A stretch of DNA of 64,000 nt, taken from positions 3,472,001-3,536,000 of the forward strand of contig JAHEWK010000004.1 of assembly GCA_020740775.1 (NCBI GenBank), read 5' to 3'. The notes under the pieces are model-generated. The model searched no databases and was not told the DNA's origin. It saw only the letters and a program-made list of their open reading frames with translations. Below are positions 47,740-58,652 of the stretch, in pieces. The position numbers and the translations under genes were made by a program. The DNA comes from Ilyonectria destructans. Taxonomy: Eukaryota > Ascomycota > Sordariomycetes > Hypocreales > Nectriaceae. The first letter of the stretch is position 1, and every line of letters begins with the position of its first letter.

Positions 47740-48315
47740 GGTGTCTCGAATTGCAGCAGCTATTGTCGAGATGGGTTGGGAGGTGGGGTGTATTTCCGTG
47801 TCGGTAAAGAAACAAGACTGCTACTACCATCCACGCTGATTAAGGAACCAAAAGAAATCCACTCAGCCCTAGATACGAGATCTAAAGACTCCCAATGACT
47901 TATAGGGTCGTGGCTCTTGAAGATGGATCATAGATGAAACAACAATGATGAAGAGGTGCGAGGCGGTGCGGGGTGCAGGATGCGTAGTTTGACAGCCAAG
48001 GCTGAGTCAGCTGATCATGCCTTGACGCCTTACAAAGGAGAAAAAAGCAAATCACTCCTTTGATCATAAAACTGAGTGTAATTTCTAGCTGCTTTTTGAC
48101 CTGCCAATGTTCTGCCTGTCTGACCAAAACGGTCTCGATTTAGCGATCAAGCTGATCTAGATTTGACCATTTTCCCATGCTTATCATCACGGTCCTCAAG
48201 TATACTTCAGTCGATTTTCATCGCACTTGGGTCTCAAATAGTCACCCTCAATCCCCATGTCAAAGCTTGTAAAATGAATATAGATTCCGGCAGATGGAAA
48301 AGAAGCAGCTTGAAA

Positions 48316-48394
48316 CCCAAACTTAGGCCTTGGCAACTGTGACGTGCACAACGAAAATGCAGTAAATGCAAACATTAGGTTTTCTCATCAAGGG
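48316..48394 (+). repeat. Dispersed repeat copy B (pairs with 28958-29036)
   Basis: GCAACTGTGACGTGC...ATGCAAACATTAGGTTTTCTCATCAAGG parallels the copy at 28.96 kb; many differences are transitions. Confidence 0.5.
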
Positions 48395-48446
48395 AAAGCT
48401 AGTTTTCATTGCAGATGTATTTAATATCTCGTAGCAACTCACCTCT

Positions 48447-48560
48447 GATTGCGGGCTTCCACACTATAGGGGACGTGGTGGGTTGCTTGCGTTAAAGACA
48501 GCCAAAGACCTTCTGATTGTCTATATCTGAGACTACTAGCTGACAAATATTGATGGCTCA
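48447..48560 (+). repeat. Repeat copy 2 flanking the 985-residue gene
   Basis: Direct-orientation relative of 44570-44720, 3.9 kb away on the other side of the large intronless gene. Confidence 0.55.
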
Positions 48561-48651
48561 AGACAGTCGATTATGCATGCATAGCACCTTCATATAGAGA
48601 ATCAGTAGGTCTTGGCCATGGGACGCTTGTTTATCCGGCTCATAGACTAGT

Positions 48652-50515
48652 CTATTGAGACTGTAGCTGATCAAACGTTCGAAATACTGTATCTTTTACT
48701 TTCATGGCAATCTCCTCGATTTCTTCCTTGGTGCTGTTGTAAGCAGGCGCTAGGAGGACATGATCTCCTTCGACGCCATTCTTTGTCCCAGTGCCAGGAT
48801 ACAAGCTAATGCAGAGCTCGTCAAGTCCTTTTTGATGAACAGCATTGGCGATACCAGCCGAAGGCGGAAAGGGCTCCTTTGTTTCCTTATTGGCAACGAA
48901 CTCGATCTTTGAAGACGTCAGATATTTTACGCAAAGTACTTTTGTTAGGGCCAACTTACCCCCCAAAACAAACCTTTGCCTCTAACGTTACCAACGTGGG
49001 GATGGTCATCGAGATATTCGTGAAGAAGATTTCCAAAGAGAGCCCCGTTGGTTTGCACGTTTGCAACGAGATTTTCCTCTCGAATAATTCGCTGTACTTC
49101 CAATGCAGCAGCACACGCTACAGGATGGCCTTGGTACGTATGCCCGTGGGAGAAAATTCTGAATGCGTGTTATTAGCATGCTCATGCTGACGATGGCGCG
49201 TCAAACCACAGGATCAACATACCCGCTTCCACTTTTCAAGACATTCGCCACACGATGGTTGATCAACATCCCGGCTACCGGTGCGTAGCCGCCACCTAAA
49301 CCCTTTGCCAGGGTTTGAATATCAGGGATAACACCCTCTTGCTGCCAAACATGGAGCGTCCCGCTTCGACCCATCCCAGACATAACTTCTATACGGGAAT
49401 CAGTGGGTGTTTTAAGCCGGGCAAGAGTTTGAGACTTGCCATCTAGGATAAGAAGAGCTCCATATTTATCGCATACTTTCCTCATTGCCTGGAAGTATCC
49501 TGACACTGCAGGGACGCACCCTAACGTCTGTAAATAACTTGTCAGCGGAGCAAGATCATGGTAGCAGGCTTGTAGGTGGCATACTGCTCCAACAACTGGC
49601 TCTGCAACAAAAGCACAGACTGTCTCTGGGCCTAGCTCTTGGAACTTTCGATCCAGCTCATCTGCTAGTTGCTCGACATACTCTTCAACTGTTTGGTCCT
49701 CACTCATTCCACGGTAGGCATTGCATGCCGATACACGATGAATATTGGGCAGCAGCATATCCACGAAGAGTTTTCGGCGTGCAACATGACCACTCATTGA
49801 CAGGGAACCTAATGTCGTACCATGATAGGAGCCCTCGCGGGCGATGAAATTGATTCGCTTGTTCTGCTGTGGGCTGAGTTCCATGAAGTACTGTCGAGTC
49901 ATCTTCATAGCTGACTCCATTGCCTCAGAACCTGGAGGCAGAATCCATTGTTAGCACGGAGCGTTTTAGGAGAGGGCATAATATACCAGAAGACATGATA
50001 TACGCTTTCGACATCATGCCGTTTGTCCCCCGCACAAGTTCAGCGGCCAATTCCTCCCCGATGGGATGCCCGAAGAACATGGAGTTGCAGTAGGAAAACT
50101 TGTCGATTTGGTCAATCATGGCCTGTTTAACTCGCTTATTATTATATCCAATGCATGCAACTGCCGCTCCGCAGGTTGTATCCATGATGGTGTGACCATT
50201 GGAAAACGTGAGGTGTTTCCCGTTGGCCGAGACCACCTGCAGCGGCGCGGCCTTGAGAGTTCGGTGCAGGACTGGGCTGGGCGCTTTGGGATTTTTGATG
50301 TCGCTAATGAAGCCAGATTGCTCACGCTCTGTAGCTGTTGCGAGGGTATCAGTTGTCAGCGTCGAAAAAGCCCTGTCCTTGTGTTGATACACCGTCCTCC
50401 GGCTTCGCAAGCCGAAGGAGGGAGCAGCATTTATGCGGACGAGAGAAAACCAAGAGCCCGAGCTGATGATGAAGCGTGCCCCTAAGGGCATCTGTGATGC
50501 GCCTCGGCTGATCAT
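48652..50515 (-). CDS. Class III PLP aminotransferase, 527 aa, with GC-AG intron
   Basis: Pyridoxal-phosphate transaminase of the omega-amino-acid type (4-aminobutyrate, beta-alanine or diamine as likely donors). Exons 50515-49987, 49931-49585, 49527-49440, 49388-49223, 49158-48960 and 48906-48652. Motifs: SYHGTTLGSLSMSG, LILDEVMSGMGRSG with Asp321 binding the PLP ring nitrogen, and QTLAKGLGGGYAP with Lys350 as Schiff base. The DEV core appears only if a 51-nt intron with a GC donor (gatg|GCAAGT...TATAG, 49389-49439) is removed. The first about 70 residues are Arg/Ser-rich with few acids, consistent with a mitochondrial presequence. Confidence 0.86.
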
Positions 50516-51796
50516 GTTGACGAACAGAAATCAATCAAGTCGGTATCTCTTGGTCTGGCGCGGTTCTGTTTGCTTGCAGCACAACGGGACTAATGAGACC
50601 TTGTGCATTCGAGGCTGTTTCTTTCAGTATTTCATCAGATTTCGTGAAAAGTGGTTTCACGCCGTAGATGTACCACAACCCTCAGTTAAACATATCGCGT
50701 GGACTATACCGAAGACTTAGTGCGCCTGCTTTCACCGATGTGGGGTCGGATGACACTTTGGATGCGTCGATTGGAGGGCGTATTTGGCGTATCTTAAACG
50801 GATGCATGGGCGTATGACACCGAATAACATGGTCCGTACCCCGCCCTTTGGTGAGTCATTGTTTCCTTACGCATCGATCAGATGTGACATAGTTATTCTC
50901 ATTTGATCACCAGATATCGCTATCTCCATGATAGGTCGAGGTCCTGCATCTCGATCAACCACGGTTGGTCGCTAGCCCGAGGGAATGCGAAGAACGAGGG
51001 ATCGCCTGATCATGGTTACGTAAAGCTTTGATATTGCAGGTCTGTCATGTACGCCTGACGGGCGACGACTCACGTAGTTGCCAATTTACGTAGTATTTTA
51101 CAATAAGTCGCGATCAACCCTGGCAAATGATACAGTACCGTGCAGATCAGTTTTGTTCTGGTAAAGAGTGGGGGGGAGCACAGAGACACGTAAGAAACAT
51201 GGTACATGGGATGATAAATTCAACTCGCTCAAATTTCAATTGGACGGGTCGTATGTCTGATCGTTGTCCCCGACCCGAGGGCCCCATCAGACCTGCACTA
51301 TGCAGTGACATTACAATTAACTTGAGTAGTCTTAACTGACGATATGTGTTTTCTCACATCAGCTGCCTAGCAACTACATTAATCAATCTATTATTGAAAG
51401 AAGTATAACAACCCAATTTTCTTTTTCTTTTTTATAAAAAGAAAAAAACCTAGCTATTTCTACACTGTGACCATCCGGCTGATCCTGTACGAGAGGTATA
51501 GAGTAGGCTGGGACGTGGGGTATATATTACTGCCGGTTATGACCACCTGGTTGAGACATAAAGATCTCCTTTCCAAAGTACAAAAGCTTCAATTGTCTGT
51601 GTTGTTCGTTAAAGACCTTCAATGTCTAACACAATATAGTTAATATAATATTGTTGATACTATTGTTGGTGTTTTTTGTTTTTACTGTTGAGCTTCTAGT
51701 CCCCCCTCTGGGTATGTGTGTACTAGGGCCCCCTAACCTCTTGATACTTCAGTAAGCCCGGCTGTTAAGGTTGAGCATGACAGAAAGTATCGAAAC
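50516..51796. other. Intergenic, repeat-like
   Basis: Aminotransferase promoter followed by about 1 kb with no gene. 51340-51760 is AT-rich; it contains a near-palindrome TTCTTTTTTATAAAAAGAA (about 51427-51447) and half of the 25-base pair described at 51346. It directly abuts the point where the pseudogene at 51.8 kb loses its 5' part. Confidence 0.45.
51346..51370 (+). repeat. 25-base dispersed repeat, copy 1
   Basis: GTGTTTTCTCACATCAGCTG followed by CCTAG. The copy at 55276-55300 differs at two positions, C/T and G/A. Confidence 0.6.
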
Positions 51797-52911
51797 TTAC
51801 TCAAGTACAGCTAGTCGCCCTGCGATACAACGACGTTCGAGACGATACCGACTTCTCACGAGATATAATTGAAAATTACATGAATGCGTGGAAAGAAAAA
51901 GGAATGCTTCAAGAGGATGGCCTTTTGATCTATTTTTATTACCCAAGACAGGACCGCAAGACACTGTCGAGAGACGTTGGGTCAACTGCCTGGTGCGTTG
52001 AGGGCTATGCGAAGAGAGACTTCCTGACCACGCCAACTAACTCCTTGAAGGTCATGCGTATATATGAATCCCTGCAATCCATCACTTGCCAGCGAAACCT
52101 ATAAGAAGTTCTCAATCGGTTTTCTTGAGAAACCAAACGGGGATCACATCATTGTGTGCGACAAGAGAGTGGCCTGTCAGATCCGAGAGCTTGTAGAAAC
52201 TGAGGGCGTCGATGGTATGGACCCTAGCACTTACCAAAGGGCAAGCCAAATCGCTACCTCTAAGGAATGGCCCTCGGAATTTACAATGCCCTTCATCTCT
52301 CCAGTGTTCGGCTACGCCATGCAAGCTGTAAGCGAGCTGGGCGTCCAGGACACCTGGGATGGACTGCTTGCTTACGCGGATGCGACATTTGATCTAGCTT
52401 GGGACTAGGAAGGTCTCTTCTACCCGTAGCGAATTGCAAAATCTGGCGAAAATCAAGGTTTGCCTGATGTAGACGTCATCACTGGAAATGCAGGAATTGC
52501 TTATGGCCGGCTGAACATGATCGACGGTCAGCGAAAGATGTATCTCAATACTTGGACGAGCGATCACTTCTCTAATAGCCCATTTGTTGAGAAGTCAACC
52601 TCAATAGATTTCCTACGTGGAAGTTGGAACGAAGAGTTACACGCACTTGCCGTTACTATGCGCACGTGGTATGGCGCAACAAGGCGGTAAGTCTGATGTT
52701 GACGTTCCGAATTACCTGTCGTTGGCAATGCTAACAAGAAATCAACAGCGCCTCACCGCCGTTCTCTGGCTTCAAGGAGGGCGACTATGCTATTTATAAG
52801 AAGGGAAGTATAGTTGAAACCTGGAGCGTATCTAGCCGGTCAGAAAGTTTTACGCTTGATCTTGAGGTTTCAGGTAATGGATTGGATATTGTCGTCCTGA
52901 GAGGGCATTGA
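51797..52911 (+). pseudogene. 5'-truncated linalool dehydratase/isomerase-like (Ldi) gene
   Basis: Recognisable C-terminal half of a fungal Ldi-like alpha/alpha-barrel protein. Homology starts at 51811 (LVALRYNDVRDDTDF), the middle of the usual protein; the N-terminal half is absent and AT-rich repeat-like DNA lies in its place. A likely intron, 51993-52050 (branch site CTAAC), restores STAWSCVYMNP. Two in-frame TAG codons then interrupt it at 52406 and 52427 (WD*EGLFYP*R); no intron can remove them. Downstream the frame resumes (GNAGIAYGRLN, FLRGSWNEELHALAVTMRTW), with an intron 52687-52748, to the TGA at 52911. Missing 5' end plus two stops make it a pseudogene. Family name is by recall. 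Confidence 0.7.
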
Positions 52912-53656
52912 TAGTTTACCTCATTATTGTTAGTGCTAATTCAGGGCAGGGTCCGAGATAACGGACTTCAAAGGAATGAGTCCATGGAGACGAACGTGAC
53001 TTCTATTGCACAAAGAATTTCCTGCTCATCTGTGCGTCTGGTGTGCCCTTGCTAGAGTGATACAACTGTGCGGCGAACTTTGTTGATAACACTGAAAGTG
53101 TGCGGTCTTCTTACTTGGGTAGGATCACTTGCATCTAGAAGTATGGGAGAGTTGTTAGGTGCCTATTCATCTCCTAACCAAGCTCCTGCATCTGTTCTTG
53201 AAGCTGAAAAGGTTTATCCTTTCTCCACAACGCTTAGCTTGTCTTCGTCAAAATTGACAGCGGTACTTAACAGGATAAAGAGTGTTCAGGATGCTCGGAT
53301 CTGGTTACTGTCCAGTTTTTCGACCCACGAGACGGGAGAGGTTTAAAGAGGAACGCCAGCGAAGCGCCTATGCATTGACTCAATTCTTCTTCCAGCCTCA
53401 AACTGTCAGAGGTTGTGTGTGTGTGGGTACTGAAGCTGCGTAGGCCCTCGTCAACTTTCGGTCACACCGGACACATTCCTGTACGCACTTAAGTGCTCTA
53501 CAGTCTACCCCCTAACAGCAGTGCCTAGCAGTACATAAAGCTAGCTAGGTGCAGGGTCTCAGATAAGGATCGTTGGTCCAACGTGCACTGTGGTCATGTA
53601 CTTTCAGAGAGACTAGCCATGTAGTGATTTACCCACTTCCAGGTTATAAATACTGT
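52912..53656. other. Convergent intergenic
   Basis: Between the pseudogene and the epoxide hydrolase stop. A 92-codon plus-strand ORF (53068-53346) is not recognised. Confidence 0.45.
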
Positions 53657-54649
53657 CTAGCCAAAAGTAGCCTGCAACCAACCCAACACGTCTTGACCAA
53701 ACTCAACTGGATTCTCGAGGAGTGCCCAATGACCCCCTTCCCTTGTCACTCTCTTGAGGTTCGGCAGCAACCCTGCATCAACACTCGGCTGCAGCAAGGC
53801 GGGCTTGCACACAACGTCTTGCTCTCCACCCCAGAACAAAACCGGCACGTTGATCGTCTTCGCATCCTCGGCCACCAAGTCATCTGCCTCATTTTGCACA
53901 CCGAGTGTCCACGCCTTGTACCAACAATTTGGGGCGTTAAAGCCACCATCTTTTCCGAATCGGTCCATGAAGTCCGCCCTGTGCTCAGGCGTGGCGTACG
54001 GCAGAGTCGGCAGCGTCCGGCTCTCGCTGACAAACTTACGCATGCCGCCGGGGCTACACCAGTTCTCGAGCCAGGTTTGGGGTTCGGCAAATGCTACGCT
54101 ATACACGGACTCGAGGCTCTGATTCATGATGCCCGCGCCATCGTCTGCGGTGAAGAAGTGCCAGTATTCGTAGCTGCCGGAGCCAAATGCTTCTCTGGCC
54201 ATGTTGTTCGCCGTGTCCAGGTCGAATTGACCGGTTGGGGGGTTATAGGCGACGTTCACCATGACAACACCGCATACACGCGAGGGATAGAAGTTATACA
54301 GTCGCTGGCACATAGCACTACCGCAGTCGTGGCCGAGGGAGATGACGCTGTTCAGGCCTTCGGAGTCGAGAATTTCGACAGCATCAGCTGCCATATGCTG
54401 CCAGGCATACGAGCTAGGGTCGGTGGGCTTGGAGGTCCCGCCGTAGCCCAGGCAGTCTAGGGCGACAACGCCATAGCCATGCGGGATGATATAGTCGTTG
54501 ATGAGACCCGCCCAGAGCGACGCCGTGTCGGGCCAGCCGTGAAATAGGATGAGAGTTGGCTTAGAATCTAGGGCAGGGAAGGTGTAATAGGTGTAGTTGA
54601 ATCCGCGGGAGACCTGGAGGGTCTTTTTGGTGAGCTTCGAGAGATCCAT
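53657..54649 (-). CDS. Alpha/beta-fold epoxide hydrolase, 330 aa
   Basis: Soluble epoxide hydrolase (or related dehalogenase-fold hydrolase) that opens epoxides with water. Single exon from the ATG at 54649 (MDLSKLTKK); the frame continues to 54817, but residues before 54649 are unlike the family. HGWPD at 37-41 (oxyanion hole), nucleophile Asp108 in LGHDCGSAM (Asp, not Ser, marks the epoxide-hydrolase group), acid Asp278 in FWGGEQDVV and base His307 in EGGHWALLENP complete the triad. Length is normal. It is divergent from the Zn2Cys6 gene at 55.5 kb with 864 bases between, so the factor could control it. Confidence 0.86.
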   Translation of the reverse strand: MDLSKLTKKTLQVSRGFNYTYYTFPALDSKPTLILFHGWPDTASLWAGLINDYIIPHGYGVVALDCLGYGGTSKPTDPSSYAWQHMAADAVEILDSEGLNSVISLGHDCGSAMCQRLYNFYPSRVCGVVMVNVAYNPPTGQFDLDTANNMAREAFGSGSYEYWHFFTADDGAGIMNQSLESVYSVAFAEPQTWLENWCSPGGMRKFVSESRTLPTLPYATPEHRADFMDRFGKDGGFNAPNCWYKAWTLGVQNEADDLVAEDAKTINVPVLFWGGEQDVVCKPALLQPSVDAGLLPNLKRVTREGGHWALLENPVEFGQDVLGWLQATFG

Positions 54650-55513
54650 GGTAGTCAATTGGACGAGTTGCTCAAAGAACCGGAGTTTGCTGATAGAGTT
54701 TGTAAGTTGAGATGGGAGAGAAATCCGCTCTACATATAACAGGGTTCTCAAACACAGATCTTCGAGATCGAGTATCCAGCCTTCCCATACTATTTGAACC
54801 TGATATATAGCAGCCAACTTCGGCCAGCGGGGTAAGCACTGCAGTCACAGCAGATTGACCTCGGAAGGACACACTACCCCGGCTAATGTGGGCCTCCCAC
54901 CTTAGCCAACGGGATACTCAAGCCAAGGAACTTGAGCCCAACACCCAAGAAGTTCTGACCACTTGTGTCGATAGCCTACCTGTCGTTCAATACTTCCGGC
55001 TCAGGCACTGGGGCTATAAGGAGGATCGCTGCAGAATCATTGTTGCGCAGTGCGATAGTTGGACCGGCCGGGGCTGCAGTTTGGGGCTATGGGATAATGA
55101 TGAGAAAGTTCTGCAAGCTGTAATTGCGGGGGATAAAAAGATATAGTTGAGATATAAATTACCTAGACTATAAATGTCTGTAGATATTTTAGCCGAATTA
55201 CTAATATCTATATTTAAGGACATCATCCGGCGCGTGACATACAGTAACATACCATAATGGCTTGGCTGTCGAGGTGTGTTTTCTCATATCAGCTACCTAG
55301 ATCAATTTGGTTAGCGCAGCACTATCCTCTATTGATATTGCCACGTGACTTGACCACATGACGCCACTTGGCGATCCTCCCAGCAAATTTCCCCATCGAA
55401 GACTTTCCAAAGGGTGATAACGACAATCTCTTTGCGGATATTTGACATGAGGGTTTCCAATACTGAGTTCTACCTCTTCTTTTCATAAAACTCTTCCCGT
55501 TCGGTCGGGGACA
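54650..55513. promoter_or_regulatory. Divergent promoter, epoxide hydrolase / Zn2Cys6 factor
   Basis: 864 bases. Contains an AT-rich stretch at 55145-55260 and copy 2 of the 25-base repeat (55276-55300). No defined operator seen. Confidence 0.35.
55276..55300 (+). repeat. 25-base dispersed repeat, copy 2
   Basis: Same 25 bases as 51346-51370 with two transitions. Confidence 0.6.
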
Positions 55514-58238
55514 ATGTCATACTTGACTCAGGAGCAAGAACTGCCACCGCATTCTAATACATCACGCCGACCCTACCGCTCAAAAAGAAACCGTCCATGC
55601 TCACTCTGCCGTGCTCGAAAGACATCATGCCGTCGAGTTGACAATGAGGCATCGTGCATGTCATGTCGCAAGAGAGGTCAGCATTGCAGCTTCCTGGATG
55701 ATCCAATGCAGGAGCGAGGCCCTCCCACTGCAACTGGGGCGAGCCCAAGTGACGCAAGGGGGTTGAATGACACGGAATCATCTGTCGGCGATGCATTTAT
55801 GCTGGATTCTGCCGAGGCCTTCAAGGTACTAACTGCAGAAGACACTCTTGACAAGGATTCAGGCGACGCGTATCTCCAGCATAATCTAAGTCACGGCGCC
55901 TTTATCGACCCCAATAACATGGAACTTTCTACAATACTCGAAGGACTTACAGATTCAAGAGTATGGTCCGATCCTGCCGGAATGGTCCCGCCCACTCCTC
56001 ACCAAATGCCTACTGGACTCGACACCATGGGTTTCGACCTTGAAGGTATTGCATCAAATGTCATGCAACCTATTTATCAGAGAGTATTTGATATGGACGA
56101 CCCGATGGGCTCAAGCCCGGTGGAGTCCCAGAATTCTGGCCCAGTCTCGAATACATCCAGTCCCATGCAAACAGCTGAAGCAAGACACCGTCCTAGCACC
56201 ATCATCCCTGCCACTTCTCCCAAACACGCGAACCATGGACCGAACAGTATCGACCAGAGAGCCAATTTTCAAAGCACATATTTCGGCTTATCTGGAGAAT
56301 CAGATCCTTATTTGCTACGCCATTACCTATACAATGAGGCAGATGAATTTCCATTTCTTCAGGTTATATACCGGAGAACTCAAACAGACTGTCATGGTTC
56401 TGAAGGGCTGCATCAACAAAGTTCCGCCACTCAAAACGAACAAACCTCCCATGTTCCTGTCCAGTTTTTATTGACTTCGAACGAATTAGGAGAGGAACTC
56501 AAAAAGATTGGCCCAGTTAGTCAGCCATACAACCAGGAGTCAGTGAAGTCTGAGCTTGATGCACTGGTAAATGATGAGCATGGACGAAGACTTGTATTAC
56601 TGTAAGTCTGCATTCCCTCGTCAAGATAACGAAACTGACGTTGCAGCTTTGTGCAATACATTTATCCAGCACTTCCAGTCATTTCTCGATCTCAGCTAGC
56701 CCTAAGCATTGTTGGCCGTCATTCATCCACGTCACCAATCTCGGACCCAATGCCACCATATCTCCTAGCAGCAATTTATGCGTCTGCACTGCAGTTCAGC
56801 TCATACGACGACGTCTTGTGTGTTTCAAGTATTTATAAAAAGCCATCTTCAGAAGAATTGTGGCAGATTGTTTACAAGGGAATCCAATCAGAGCTGCACA
56901 CTCCACGCTTGGCCACAATATCTGCGGCGGTCCTCTTTCTCAACAAGCCTCGGGTTGGGGTACAACACGTCTCTGCAGACACATCATTCACGTGGTCCTT
57001 CACGACATCCACTGTAGGCCTCGTCACAAGCCTAGGTCTTCACCTGGAATGTAAATCATGGTCTATTCCCGCATGGGAGAAGCGCTTGAGACGCCGACTA
57101 TGGTGGATGGTGTTCTCTGAAGAGACATGGCGAAGCCTTCTGCTTGGGCGGCCGTCCGTGATTGCCAAAGATCAATGGAGCGTCTCTGGCCTAACAAGCT
57201 CTGACTTTGACATTGATGAAATGACTCTACATGATGCGATGTCTGTAGAAGTTCGGAATTTCCTTAAGACTTTGCAGGCTTCAGCTCCAGTAGGCGGATC
57301 TGACGAACGGGTGATTTCGCAACATGTCGCGACATTGGCGTGCATTGCCGATAACGTATACAGCGCGCTATAGTAAGACCCCCCTCACCCGCGAGCCACC
57401 CTGGAACTAAGTTACCATCACAGCACAATACGAGCGACTCAATATCTGGCTGATAATCTTGACGCATCTATCAAGACGATACGGCCGCTCCGAGAAGAGC
57501 TAGCGTTGTGGTATGCAAAACTACCCGCTTCCTTAAAATCGCCCAGAAAGTCGGACCCCGAACGGACTGCTCCCATAGCACCAAGCTCAGCTGCGTGCTT
57601 ACGGTTTGCCTACCTCACTCTTGAAATATTACTTTATCGCGCCCTGCTGCGACCACTCGGAGGTGCCGACTTTGGCGACGACGTCCCTGACGCTCAGAGC
57701 AGGGAGCAGGCCATGTACGAGTCTAGCGCACCAACTCTGTTTGATACCCAATTGCTCCCCAGAGATCCAGAACGGTTGGCTGGTAACAGGAAAGAACAAC
57801 ATTCAAGCTTTAGAGACCAAGCAGAGCCAATCATTTCCGCCGCCGAGAAGTGCGCAGCTCTCGTGACTAACTTCACTGTCGAGTTGATGTCGTGGGATTT
57901 TGCGGGCTTCTGGTATTCCTGTATGTCATACCCTTCCGAGTTCTGCTAATTTCCAGGGCCTTGCTAAAAAGTGATATCCTCTAGGGTCTCGCATAGGATG
58001 GGCAACAACCTCGAGCTTCTTTGCGTTGCTTCTTGTTCAATCGCCAAGTGTAGAGCATGCCATTACGTGCAAAGGCCTGATAGACAGATGGCGACAAATC
58101 TTAAGACACCAATCCCAAAGTTTTCAAGACATGAGTCTGGGGATATTGAGGCTGGATGCAATGTATTGGTCTGATATGAAGAAGATATTCAGGGTAAATA
58201 GGCATTTGGCGGAAGTGATACAAGGATCAAAAAGGTGA
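55514..58238 (+). CDS. Zn2Cys6 fungal transcription factor, 854 aa
   Basis: Exons 55514-56601, 56647-57372, 57424-57920 and 57985-58238 join in frame. Zinc cluster Cys29, 32, 39, 48, 51 and 58 (CSLCRARKTSC, then CMSCRKRGQHC) follows a basic run RRPYRSKRNR. An acidic, Ser/Pro-rich linker runs to about residue 260. The fungal-specific regulatory domain (PF04082 type) follows: YIYPALPVISRSQ, LLAAIYASAL, LGLHLECKSW and LRRRLWWMVFSEETW. It resembles DAL81/UGA35-type and related nitrogen or amide-utilisation regulators, which would suit the carbamoylase and carrier genes downstream; that resemblance is an impression, not a measured match. The 3' end is the first in-frame stop. Confidence 0.85.
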
Positions 58239-58652
58239 GCTTTAGTCCACAAATTGACAATTAGGCACATAAGACTGTCCGTAAGAGCTGATTCACGATT
58301 TGATATTGATAAAAGAGCACTTCATACGAGTCAAAGACTCGCATAATCAAGCATGTCGCAAGTTCAGCAATATTTTAGTAATGTCTGTAATTTCCCATTG
58401 GATGGAAACGATGTGTTATTGTTAACCATGTGACATAGTGATCATCCCGGCACCTTGGATAGCTGACTCTGCTGTGCCGCTTAACAAGGCTCGTCTGAAT
58501 CATCAATGGGTTGTGAGAAAACTAATCTTAGTGTAGGGACCGCTTTAATCAGAAGAATCACTGCAGATGAACGCGTTGTGCAATCTTCTGGAGATGCTCT
58601 ATTTTTTGATGATTTACAGTAATGACCTTGGACTATTGCCTTGCTAACCATC
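58239..58652. other. Convergent intergenic
   Basis: Between the stops of the regulator (plus) and the carbamoylase (minus). No gene seen. Confidence 0.5.

Larger units (their letters stand above)
47740..48651. other. Intergenic with two repeat relics
   Basis: Promoter of the 985-residue gene at its left end. 48316-48394 matches 28958-29036, and 48447-48560 matches 44570-44720. No gene. Confidence 0.5.

Noticed and set aside
53573..54460. Plus-strand ORF of 295 codons
   Set aside because: Antisense to the epoxide hydrolase, which has a complete catalytic triad.
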